DNA of 64,000 nucleotides from Bradyrhizobium sp. 4 (GTDB taxonomy: Bacteria > Pseudomonadota > Alphaproteobacteria > Rhizobiales > Xanthobacteraceae): the NCBI RefSeq assembly GCF_023100905.1, contig NZ_CP064686.1, forward strand, positions 3,224,001-3,288,000. Direction: 5' to 3'. Position 1 is the stretch's first letter. Each line of letters begins with the position of its first letter. Shown piece by piece: positions 57,250 through 64,000 of this stretch. A program made the translations under genes and the position numbers. The notes beneath the pieces were generated by a model. The model searched no databases and was not told where the DNA came from. It worked only from the letters and a program-made list of their open reading frames with translations.

Positions 57250-58368
57250 ATGCACGGACCACGGAAACTGCCCGACCTGGTCGAGGCCATCTACGATGCC
57301 GGGCTCGATCCCTCGCTGTGGAATAACGTCGTCACCGGCATCCGCGACTTCGTCGGCGGCCAGGCCTGCGGGCTGTTTTCCAAGGACTCGATCAGCAAAT
57401 TCGGCGTCACGCACTATTATTGCGGGGCGGACCCGCACTACATCCGGCTCTATTCCGAGACGCATTCGAAGTTCGATCCGCTGACGGTCCTGCCGCCGCA
57501 TGGCCAGATCGTCAGCATCCCGGATCTCGTCAATTTCGATGAATATCGGCGAGGACGCTTTTACCAGGAATGGATGCGGCCGCAGGGTTGCAGCGATGCG
57601 GCCAACGTCGTGCTCGAGAATTCGAATCCGAACTGCCCGGTGATGATGACGGTGCTGTCGGGCCGCCGGATGGTGGATCCCGTGATGAAGCACCGCCTCT
57701 CGCTGGTCGTCCCGCACGCCAGCCGCGCGTTGCTGATCAACCGCGCCATGACCTCGCAACTGTCGCTGGCGACGGCGTTGGCGGAGGTCCTGGACAATCT
57801 TGCCTGTGGCATCTTCCTGCTCGATGGTTTCTGCCGGGTGGTGCACGCGAATTCCGCGGGGCACGATTTGCTTGCGGCCGACGATCTGGTTCGGTCCGTT
57901 GCGGGGCAATTGGTGACCAGCAGTGCGGAGGCCAATCAGACGCTGCGGGAAGCGTTCGCGACCCGCAATGAAATTACCCTGCCTGCCACAAAGGGGCATG
58001 CGTTTTCGCTACTTTCGCCTTCGGGCGAGCGCTACGTCGCGCACATCCTGCCGCTGTCGTCCGTCCTGCGGGACCGCAGCGAGCGGGTGATCGATGCCGT
58101 CGGTGCGCTGCTGCTGCGCAAGGTATCGCCCGGCGGACAGTCCTACAGCGAATTGATCGCGCGGACATTCGACCTTACACCGGCCGAGCTGCGCGTGTTC
58201 CTGTCGATCGTCGAGGTAGGCGGCGTCCCGGAGACGGCGGTCGCGCTCGGTATCGCGGAAACGACGGCGAAGACGCATCTGCATCGCGTGTTCGCCAAGA
58301 CGGGCGTTTCGCGTCAGGCTGATCTTGTCAAGCTTGCTGCAGGATTCTCCAATCCGCTCGTCAACTAG
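57250..58368 (+). CDS. LuxR-type regulator (copy 2, tandem duplicate)
   Basis: A 372-residue protein with the same plan as copy 1: LPDLVEAIYDAGLDPSLWNNVVTGIRDFVGGQACGLFSKD at the start, a PAS-like centre (NLACGIFLLDGFCRVVHANSAGHDLL) and a LuxR helix-turn-helix (LTPAELRVFLSIVEVGGVPETAVALGIAETTAKTHLHRVFAKTG). Its last 45 residues differ from copy 3 at only two positions, and most of the N-terminal half is also shared (HYYCGADPHYI, VNFDEYRRGRFYQEW), showing a recent tandem duplication. Signal and targets unknown. Confidence 0.87.
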   Translation: MHGPRKLPDLVEAIYDAGLDPSLWNNVVTGIRDFVGGQACGLFSKDSISKFGVTHYYCGADPHYIRLYSETHSKFDPLTVLPPHGQIVSIPDLVNFDEYRRGRFYQEWMRPQGCSDAANVVLENSNPNCPVMMTVLSGRRMVDPVMKHRLSLVVPHASRALLINRAMTSQLSLATALAEVLDNLACGIFLLDGFCRVVHANSAGHDLLAADDLVRSVAGQLVTSSAEANQTLREAFATRNEITLPATKGHAFSLLSPSGERYVAHILPLSSVLRDRSERVIDAVGALLLRKVSPGGQSYSELIARTFDLTPAELRVFLSIVEVGGVPETAVALGIAETTAKTHLHRVFAKTGVSRQADLVKLAAGFSNPLVN

Positions 58369-58480
58369 ACCGTTGATTCTGCCATCACGATTGAACCTTT
58401 CGCTCCCGCGCAAGACTCACGGAAGCCGCCAGGCATGAAGAACATGTCGCCATCTCCATGTGTCACCATTGGCTCTTCCG

Positions 58481-59599
58481 ATGCCCCGACCTCCAAAGCC
58501 GTCCGAGTTGATCGAGACTATCTATGACGCGGGTCTCCACCCGGAGTTGTGGAGCGAGGTCGTTGTCAAGCTCAATGCCTTCATCGGCAGCCAGGCCTGT
58601 GGTCTGATTTCGAAGGACCCGGTCAGCAAATCGGGCGCGACGCATTATTACTGCGGGGTCGATCCGCACTACATTCAGCTCTATGCGGAGACCTACTCCC
58701 GGTACGACCCGCTCGCTCGGCTTCCGCGCTATGGCGAGGTGCGCAACATTCCCGATCTCGTGGATTTCGACGAATATCGCCGCGGCCGCTTCTACCAGGA
58801 ATGGCTGCGTCCCCAGGGCTGCGTCGACGTCGCCAATGTGGTGCTGGAGCAGTCGAAGTCGCCCTGTCCGATGCTGATGACGGTAATACCGGGCAGGGGG
58901 ATGCTCGACGCCGAGCAACGGGCGCGGATGCAATTCCTGGTTCCGCATGCGAGCCGGGCGTTGCTGATCAACCGGGCTATCGAACGGAAGCAGCAGCGCG
59001 CGATCGCGCTCGCCGACGTCGTGGACCAGTTGAATGCGGGTGTCATCCTGCTCGATTCGGCCTGTCATATCGTCCACAGCAATCCGGCCGCGGAGACAAT
59101 CCTAGCCGTCGATGATGTCCTGCGGTCTGTCTCGGGCCGGCTGGTGGCAAGCTCCTCCATTGTAAATTCGGCGTTGCGCGATATTTTCCGCGACCCAAGC
59201 GAAGTCGCTTTGGCGGCATCTTCGGGTCGGAAAATTCCGCTGATATCGCGTGACGGCTCCTACTACGTCGCGCAAATCATCGCGCTGCCATCATTGCTGC
59301 GCGAGGGTACGGCCGAGCGCAGTTCGGCCGTCGGAGCCTTGTTCATCTGGAAAGCGGAACTCGACGGCCGCTCATGTGCCGGTCTCATTGATCGCACCTT
59401 CGAACTCACGCCTGCGGAACTGAGGGTCTTGCAGTCGATCGTCGATGTCGGCGGCGTGCCGGAGACCGCGGTTGCGCTCGGCATCGCGGAGACGACGGTG
59501 AAGACGCATTTGCATCGGGTGTTCGCCAAGACGGGCGTTTCTCGTCAAGCCGATCTCGTCAAGCTGGCAGCTGGATTCTCCAATCCGCTCGTGCACTGA
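58481..59599 (+). CDS. LuxR-type regulator (copy 3, tandem duplicate)
   Basis: Also 372 residues, aligned end to end with copy 2 (KPSELIETIYDAGLHPELWSEVV; DEYRRGRFYQEWLRPQGC; NAGVILLDSACHIVHSNPAAETIL; AETTVKTHLHRVFAKTGVSRQADLVKLAAGFSNPLVH). The start at 58481 (MPRPPKPS) is set by alignment with copy 2; a GTG at 58460 would add seven residues. The middle third is the most diverged part, so ligand or signal specificity may differ while DNA targets stay alike. Confidence 0.87.
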   Translation: MPRPPKPSELIETIYDAGLHPELWSEVVVKLNAFIGSQACGLISKDPVSKSGATHYYCGVDPHYIQLYAETYSRYDPLARLPRYGEVRNIPDLVDFDEYRRGRFYQEWLRPQGCVDVANVVLEQSKSPCPMLMTVIPGRGMLDAEQRARMQFLVPHASRALLINRAIERKQQRAIALADVVDQLNAGVILLDSACHIVHSNPAAETILAVDDVLRSVSGRLVASSSIVNSALRDIFRDPSEVALAASSGRKIPLISRDGSYYVAQIIALPSLLREGTAERSSAVGALFIWKAELDGRSCAGLIDRTFELTPAELRVLQSIVDVGGVPETAVALGIAETTVKTHLHRVFAKTGVSRQADLVKLAAGFSNPLVH

Positions 59600-59829
59600 G
59601 ACGCGTTCAAAAACGCAGGCGAGTCGCTGCAGCTCGCAATAGGTTCAATCAGAAACATCATTAGAAAGTTATCGCGCGTCGTTCGATCGAATGACGCGAT
59701 TTTCCGCGCTCTATTCTACTGAACATCACACGGTCTGTTGTTCGACGTATCGGGCATTTGTGTGAAGCAATTCACTGCAGGCGGAAGTGGATCCCATCAA
59801 TCTCTCGAACAGGTTGAGAGGAGATTGTC

Positions 59830-60087
59830 ATGCGAACGGCGTCACCGGTTCTGGCAGGCAGGTTCCGCGATATCGTCGCCCGTATAGGCGCGGTGCTCCG
59901 CGCGCAGCGGGAAATCGACGCGCAGCGCGTGTTGCAACGCTACCGCCATCTGCTGGAGCAGCCGCACGAAACATTGCGTTTGAATGAAATCATTCCGGTC
60001 AGCAACGAAGAGGATATTGCAGAAAATGCCCACGGATCTGATGGGTGCGAGCGCGCCGCCGGACACCCCAAATTCGAACGTGCGTAA
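59830..60087 (+). CDS. Hypothetical small protein, 85 residues
   Basis: GAGGAGA precedes the ATG at 59830 by 6 bases, the best evidence for the gene. The product has an amphipathic helical middle (RFRDIVARIGAVLRAQREIDAQRVLQRYRHLLEQ) and a polar tail. The ribosome site can pair with CTCTC about 15 bases upstream (59803-59807). Its last 62 bases overlap the next frame. Function unknown. Confidence 0.5.
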   Translation: MRTASPVLAGRFRDIVARIGAVLRAQREIDAQRVLQRYRHLLEQPHETLRLNEIIPVSNEEDIAENAHGSDGCERAAGHPKFERA

Positions 60088-60259
60088 CGTCAACGTCGTC
60101 GCGATCGCGTTGACCGCGGCGCTCGTCACGCTCCACCTGGTCGGCCTCGCGATGGTGGAGCGATCTCACGCTTACGCGATGTATCCGTCGGCTCCACTCG
60201 AGCCGGCCGCTTGCATGGAGAGCGTCGTGGTCCCTGTCTCGCAAATTCCCTACGATTGA
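60026..60259 (+). CDS. Hypothetical small single-helix membrane protein, 77 residues
   Basis: The frame starting at 60026 (MPTDLMGASAPPDTPNSN) holds one clear membrane helix (VVAIALTAALVTLHLVGLAMV) and a tail with one cysteine and PVSQIPYD. It overlaps the end of the previous frame by 62 bases out of phase and ends 14 bp before the TauE/SafE gene, so it may be co-expressed with that permease. An earlier in-frame start at 59984 is possible. The ribosome site is weak. Confidence 0.5.
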   Translation: MPTDLMGASAPPDTPNSNVRNVNVVAIALTAALVTLHLVGLAMVERSHAYAMYPSAPLEPAACMESVVVPVSQIPYD

Positions 60260-60273
60260 CCGGAGGGCGGATT

Positions 60274-61002
60274 GTGCCTGATGTCACGACTCTGATGCTG
60301 CTCAGCGTTGCCGTGTTCGCCGGTGCCTTCGTCTCCGGGCTCTCGGGATTTGCCTTCTCGGCGGTGGCGGGCGCCATCCTGCTCCGGGTGTTTCAGCCGC
60401 TCGAAGCCGTGCCGCTGATGATGGCGTGCAGCATCGGCGTGCAGGCCACCAATCTGTGGGCGCTTCGACGCAATATCCGCTGGGAAGGCAGCCTGCTGCT
60501 GATCGTCGGTGGCTTGATCGGCGTTCCCATTGCGGTATCACTGCTCCAGAGCACCGATACGCATCTGCTCCGGCGCGGCTTCGGCATCATCGTTGCACTC
60601 TATGCGGCCTACATGTTGCTGCGGCCGACGTTGGTGACGGCCGGCGAGGCGGTCGGGCGGCATTGGGTTGCCTTGATCGGGTTCGGGGGAGGGCTGGTCG
60701 GCGGGCTGACCGCGATGCCCGGCGCGATCCCGACGATCTGGTGCGACATGCGCGGCATGCCCAAGAGCGAGCAGCGCGGCCTGGTGCAGCCGTTCATCGC
60801 CGCGATGCAGCTGTTCGCGATCGCGCTGCTGGTCGGACATCAGGATCTGTCGTCAAAAGTCTTCGTCGATCTCGCGGTCAGCCTGCCGGCGCTGTTCGCA
60901 GGCTCCGCGCTCGGCGTGATCGCCTTCCACAGGGTCAACGAGACTGTCTTTCGCAAGACCGTGCTCGTTCTGTTGTTGCTGTCGGGGATTTCCCTGATCT
61001 AG
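60274..61002 (+). CDS. TauE/SafE family permease
   Basis: A 242-residue membrane protein with about seven to eight helices. The hallmark repeats are AVFAGAFVSGLSGFAFSAVAGAILLRVF and GFGGGLVGGLTAMPGAIPTIWCDMRG. The family exports or imports sulfite, organosulfonates and similar anions. GGAGG 8 bases upstream selects the GTG at 60274 over an in-frame ATG at 60211. Its TAG stop shares the tetranucleotide CTAG with the stop of the convergent RND gene. Confidence 0.87.
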   Translation: MPDVTTLMLLSVAVFAGAFVSGLSGFAFSAVAGAILLRVFQPLEAVPLMMACSIGVQATNLWALRRNIRWEGSLLLIVGGLIGVPIAVSLLQSTDTHLLRRGFGIIVALYAAYMLLRPTLVTAGEAVGRHWVALIGFGGGLVGGLTAMPGAIPTIWCDMRGMPKSEQRGLVQPFIAAMQLFAIALLVGHQDLSSKVFVDLAVSLPALFAGSALGVIAFHRVNETVFRKTVLVLLLLSGISLI

Positions 61003-64000
61003 TGCCCGACGGGTTGCACCGGCGCTGCGCTGGTATTGCTGCCGTGATGCGTCAGCGGCTTCATGCCGGTGACGGTCCGCAGCAGCACATAGAACACCGG
61101 CGTCAGGAACAGGCCGAACACGGTGACGCCGATCATGCCGGAGAACACGGCGACGCCCATGGCGCGCCGCATCTCCGAGCCTGCGCCGGTAGACAGCACC
61201 AGCGGCAGCACGCCCATGATGAACGCCATCGACGTCATCAGGATCGGGCGCAACCGCAGCCGGCTCGCCTCGATCGCGGCCCGGATCGGCGTGCGGCCTG
61301 CGAACTCGAGCTCGCGCGCGAATTCGACGATCAGGATCGCGTTCTTGGCCGAGAGTCCCACCAGCACGATCAAGCCGATCTGGGTGAAGACGTTGTTGTC
61401 GCCCTTGGAGATCCAGACGCCGAACATCGCAGCCAACAGGCCCATCGGCACGATCATGAGGATCGAGAGCGGCAAGGTCAGGCTTTCATAGAGTGCGGCT
61501 AGCACCAGGAACACCAGCAGGATCGCCAGCGGGAACACCCAGAGGCCGGAATTGCCGGCGATGAACTCCTGATAGGTCAGGTCGGTCCATTCGAAGGCGA
61601 AGCCGGGCGGCAATGTCTCCGCCGCAATCCGCGTCGCGACCTCCTGTGCCTGGCCGGAGGAAAAGCCGGGCGCAGCCGCCGCGTTGATGTCGGAGGACAG
61701 GAAGCCGTTGTAGCGGATCGCGCGCTCGGGGCCCGCGCTCTGGCGGATCGTGAGCAACGCCGACAGCGGCACCATGTCGCCGGAGGACGAGCGCACCTTC
61801 AACTGCCTGATGTCGTCGGCACGCGCGCGGAACGGCGCGTCGGCCTGCACGTAAACGGAATAGGTGCGACCAAACTTGTTGAAGTCGTTGACGTAGTAGG
61901 AACCGAGATAGATCTGGAGCGTGTTGAACACCTCCGTCACGGGGACGCCGAGCTGGAGCGCCTTGGTGCGGTCGATGTCGGCAAAGAGCTGGGGCACGTT
62001 GACCTGGAAGCTCGAGAACACGCCCGCGATCTCCGGTGCCTTCTGCATCGCCGCCATGAACGCATTCGTCGCCTGGTTCAGCGCCTCATAGCCGAGGCCG
62101 GCGCGATCCTCGATCTGCAGCTTGAAGCCGCCGATGGTGCCGAGACCGTTGACCGGCGGCGGCGGGAACATGGCGATGAAGGCTTCCTGAATCCCCGCGT
62201 ATTTCTTGTTGAGGTCGGCCGCGATTGCATTGCCGCTCAGCGCGGGGCCCTTGCGCTCGTCGAACGGCTTCAGCGTCGAGAACACGATGCCGGCGTTGGA
62301 AGAGTTGGTGAAGCCCGAGATCGACAGGCCCGGGAATGCAACCGAGCTCTCGACACCGGGCTGGGTCAGCGCGATGTCGCTCATCTTGCGGATGACGTCT
62401 TCGGTGCGGTCCAGCGTTGCGCCATCAGGCAGTCGTGAGAACCCGACCAGATACTGCTTGTCCTGACCCGGCACGAAGCCGCTCGGGACCTGCTGGAACA
62501 GGAAGGCGGTGAGGCCGACCAGGAGCACATAGAGGCCCATGACGGCCGCCTTGCCCGAGATCACCTTGGTGACGGTGCCGCTGTAATTCTCCGACGAGCG
62601 TGTGAACACCTTGTTGAAGCCGCGGAAGAACCAGCCGAGGCCCTTTTCCATGATGATGGTCAGCCGGTCTTTCGGCTCGTTGTGTCCCTTGAGCAGCAGG
62701 GCCGACAACGCCGGCGACAGCGTCAGCGAGTTGACGGCCGAGATCACGGTCGAGATCGCGATCGTCAGCGCGAACTGCTTGTAGAATTGCCCGGTGAGGC
62801 CGGAGATGAAGGCGAGCGGCACGAACACGGCGATCAGAACCATGGCGATCGCGATGATCGGCCCCGACACCTCGCGCATCGCCTGGTAGGTCGCATCGCG
62901 CGGCGATAGCCCGCCCTCGATGTTGCGCTCGACGTTCTCGACCACCACGATGGCGTCGTCGACCACGATGCCGATCGCAAGCACCAGGCCGAACAGGCTG
63001 AGCGCGTTGATGGAGAAGCCGAAGACGTGCATCACGGCGAAGGTGCCGACGATCGACACGGGCACCGCCAGCAGCGGAATGATCGAGGCGCGCCAGGTCT
63101 GGAGGAACAGGATCACCACCAGCACCACCAGCGCGATCGCCTCCAGCAGCGTGTGGATCACGGCCTCGATCGACGAGCGGACGAATTGGGTCGGGTCGTA
63201 GACGATCTGGTAGGACACGCCTTCCGGCATGTTCTTCTTGATCTCGGCCATGGTGGCCCGAACGTGGTCGGAAATCTCGAGCGCATTGGAGCCGGGCGCC
63301 TGGAAGATCGGGATCGCAACCGCCTGCTTGTTGTCGAGCAGCGAACGCAGGCCGTATTGCGAGGCGCCGAGCTCGATGCGTGCGACGTCGCGCAGCCGCA
63401 CCACCTCGCCACGCGTGCCGGTCTTGACCACGATGTCGCCGAACTGCTCCTCGTTCGCAAGCCGTCCCTCGGCGTTGACGGACAGTTGCAGGTCGATGCC
63501 CTTGACGTTCGGGGACGAGCCGACCACGCCGGCGGCGGCCTCGACGTTCTGCGCCTGGATCGACTTGACGATGTCGCTTGCGGTGAGGCCGTGCTCGGCT
63601 GCCTTCTGCGGATCGACCCACACCCGCATCGAATAGTCGCCGGCGCCATAGAGTTGAACGTCGCCGACGCCGTCGATCCGCGCCAGCCGGTCCTTGACGT
63701 TGAGCACGGCGTAGTTGCGCAAATACGTCATGTCGTAGCGATTGTTCGGCGACAGCAGATGCACGACCATGGTGAGGTCGGGCGAGGACTTCTTGGTGAT
63801 GATGCCGAGCTGCCGCACCACGGCGGGCAGGCGCGGCTCGGCCTGCTGCACGCGGTTCTGCACCAGCTGCGTCGCCTTGTCAGGGTCGGTGCCGAGCCGG
63901 AACGTCACCGTCAGCGTCATCGCGCCGTCGGTGGTCGCCTGGCTCGACATGTAGAGCATGTTCTCGACGCCGTTGATCTGCTCCTCGATCGGCGTCGCCA
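60999..64000 (-). CDS. RND efflux transporter permease (HAE-1 family), 5' end outside the window
   Basis: About 1000 residues of a resistance-nodulation-division pump are present; the reading frame runs off the right edge (ATPIEEQINGVENMLYMSS near the border), so about 40-60 N-terminal residues are missing. Visible are the first periplasmic domain, the TM4 proton-relay motif IGIVVDDAIVVVENVERN, the second half (ALYESLTLPLSILMIVPMGLLAAM) and the C-terminal helices (RRAMGVAVFSGMIGVTVFGLFLTPVFY). It is a multidrug/solvent efflux pump of the BepE/MexF-like group. An adaptor gene is expected to the right. Confidence 0.93.
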   Translation of the reverse strand, partial: ATPIEEQINGVENMLYMSSQATTDGAMTLTVTFRLGTDPDKATQLVQNRVQQAEPRLPAVVRQLGIITKKSSPDLTMVVHLLSPNNRYDMTYLRNYAVLNVKDRLARIDGVGDVQLYGAGDYSMRVWVDPQKAAEHGLTASDIVKSIQAQNVEAAAGVVGSSPNVKGIDLQLSVNAEGRLANEEQFGDIVVKTGTRGEVVRLRDVARIELGASQYGLRSLLDNKQAVAIPIFQAPGSNALEISDHVRATMAEIKKNMPEGVSYQIVYDPTQFVRSSIEAVIHTLLEAIALVVLVVILFLQTWRASIIPLLAVPVSIVGTFAVMHVFGFSINALSLFGLVLAIGIVVDDAIVVVENVERNIEGGLSPRDATYQAMREVSGPIIAIAMVLIAVFVPLAFISGLTGQFYKQFALTIAISTVISAVNSLTLSPALSALLLKGHNEPKDRLTIIMEKGLGWFFRGFNKVFTRSSENYSGTVTKVISGKAAVMGLYVLLVGLTAFLFQQVPSGFVPGQDKQYLVGFSRLPDGATLDRTEDVIRKMSDIALTQPGVESSVAFPGLSISGFTNSSNAGIVFSTLKPFDERKGPALSGNAIAADLNKKYAGIQEAFIAMFPPPPVNGLGTIGGFKLQIEDRAGLGYEALNQATNAFMAAMQKAPEIAGVFSSFQVNVPQLFADIDRTKALQLGVPVTEVFNTLQIYLGSYYVNDFNKFGRTYSVYVQADAPFRARADDIRQLKVRSSSGDMVPLSALLTIRQSAGPERAIRYNGFLSSDINAAAAPGFSSGQAQEVATRIAAETLPPGFAFEWTDLTYQEFIAGNSGLWVFPLAILLVFLVLAALYESLTLPLSILMIVPMGLLAAMFGVWISKGDNNVFTQIGLIVLVGLSAKNAILIVEFARELEFAGRTPIRAAIEASRLRLRPILMTSMAFIMGVLPLVLSTGAGSEMRRAMGVAVFSGMIGVTVFGLFLTPVFYVLLRTVTGMKPLTHHGSNTSAAPVQPVGH

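Noticed and set aside
1..64000. tRNA or rRNA genes, CRISPR arrays, insertion sequences, phage or conjugation genes
   Set aside because: Read through on both strands by eye and found no convincing example. A covariance-model or repeat search could still reveal small RNAs that I cannot see.

Overview
This is a GC-rich alphaproteobacterial chromosome segment, most likely from Bradyrhizobium or a close relative in the Nitrobacteraceae. The indicators are a rhizobial very-long-chain-fatty-acid lipid A cluster (acpXL to lpxXL), a GGAAC-N16-CGTT general-stress (EcfG-type) promoter, dispersed palindromic repeats of the kind common in that genus, HAAT-type ABC transporters and many soil-type aromatic and fatty-acid catabolic genes. 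No rRNA, tRNA, CRISPR array, insertion sequence or phage gene was seen. Gene density is high and most genes sit in short operons with ATGA start/stop overlaps.

Layout. 0-4.4 kb (minus): acpXL, fabZ-like dehydratase, two ketosynthases and lpxXL, which build and attach the very long acyl chain of lipid A; the second ketosynthase contains no cysteine. 4.7-9.8 kb: hypotheticals, a ParB-like protein, an AhpD-like protein and a HerA/DUF87 ATPase. 10.2-26.3 kb: an extradiol dioxygenase, then a reductive N-heteroaromatic (nicotinate-type) pathway: NicAB-like molybdenum hydroxylase with three haem c sites, 6-hydroxynicotinate reductase, an ApbE-like UPF0280 protein, a DUF1185 protein, a five-component ABC transporter, a MarR regulator, enamidase and ferredoxin-NADP reductase. 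Paired palindromes built on TTTGTAC lie in both divergent promoter regions of this pathway. 26.4-32 kb: a P450, five tiny hydrophilic proteins behind a stress promoter, a DUF763 protein and an MscS channel. 32-39.3 kb: a TctC binding protein and a TetR regulator, then a lactonase (LigI-like), dicarboxylate symporter, GalB-like hydratase, GalC-like aldolase, a dihydroxyphthalate-decarboxylase-like protein and a dehydrogenase, i.e. the lower protocatechuate/gallate 4,5-cleavage route. 39.3-46.1 kb: a cytosine-deaminase-like amidohydrolase, an NTF2-like protein, an amino-acid-type binding protein and an AaeB-AaeX-AaeA-type aromatic acid efflux operon. 46.1-53.5 kb: acyl-CoA dehydrogenase, acyl-CoA synthetase, Baeyer-Villiger monooxygenase, lytic transglycosylase, two overlapping micro-ORFs and a MaoC hydratase. 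53.5-64 kb: a secreted protein, three LuxR-type regulators (two a tandem duplication) around an AraC regulator, small proteins, a TauE/SafE permease and a truncated RND efflux pump.

How the parts fit. In the 11-26 kb block nicotinate (or a close analogue) would be imported by the ABC system, hydroxylated at C6 with electrons passed through haem c, reduced by the Fe-S flavoprotein using electrons from NADPH through Fpr, and opened by enamidase to 2-formylglutarate and ammonia. The strongest new idea is that the UPF0280 protein, which shows ApbE-like motifs and overlaps the reductase gene, attaches the covalent flavin of the reductase. A second link joins the dioxygenase at 10.2 kb to the TetR/TctC promoter region at 33.1 kb: both carry the same extended promoter and a TTTGTAC-N4-GTACAAA operator, so the two catabolic blocks may be co-regulated.
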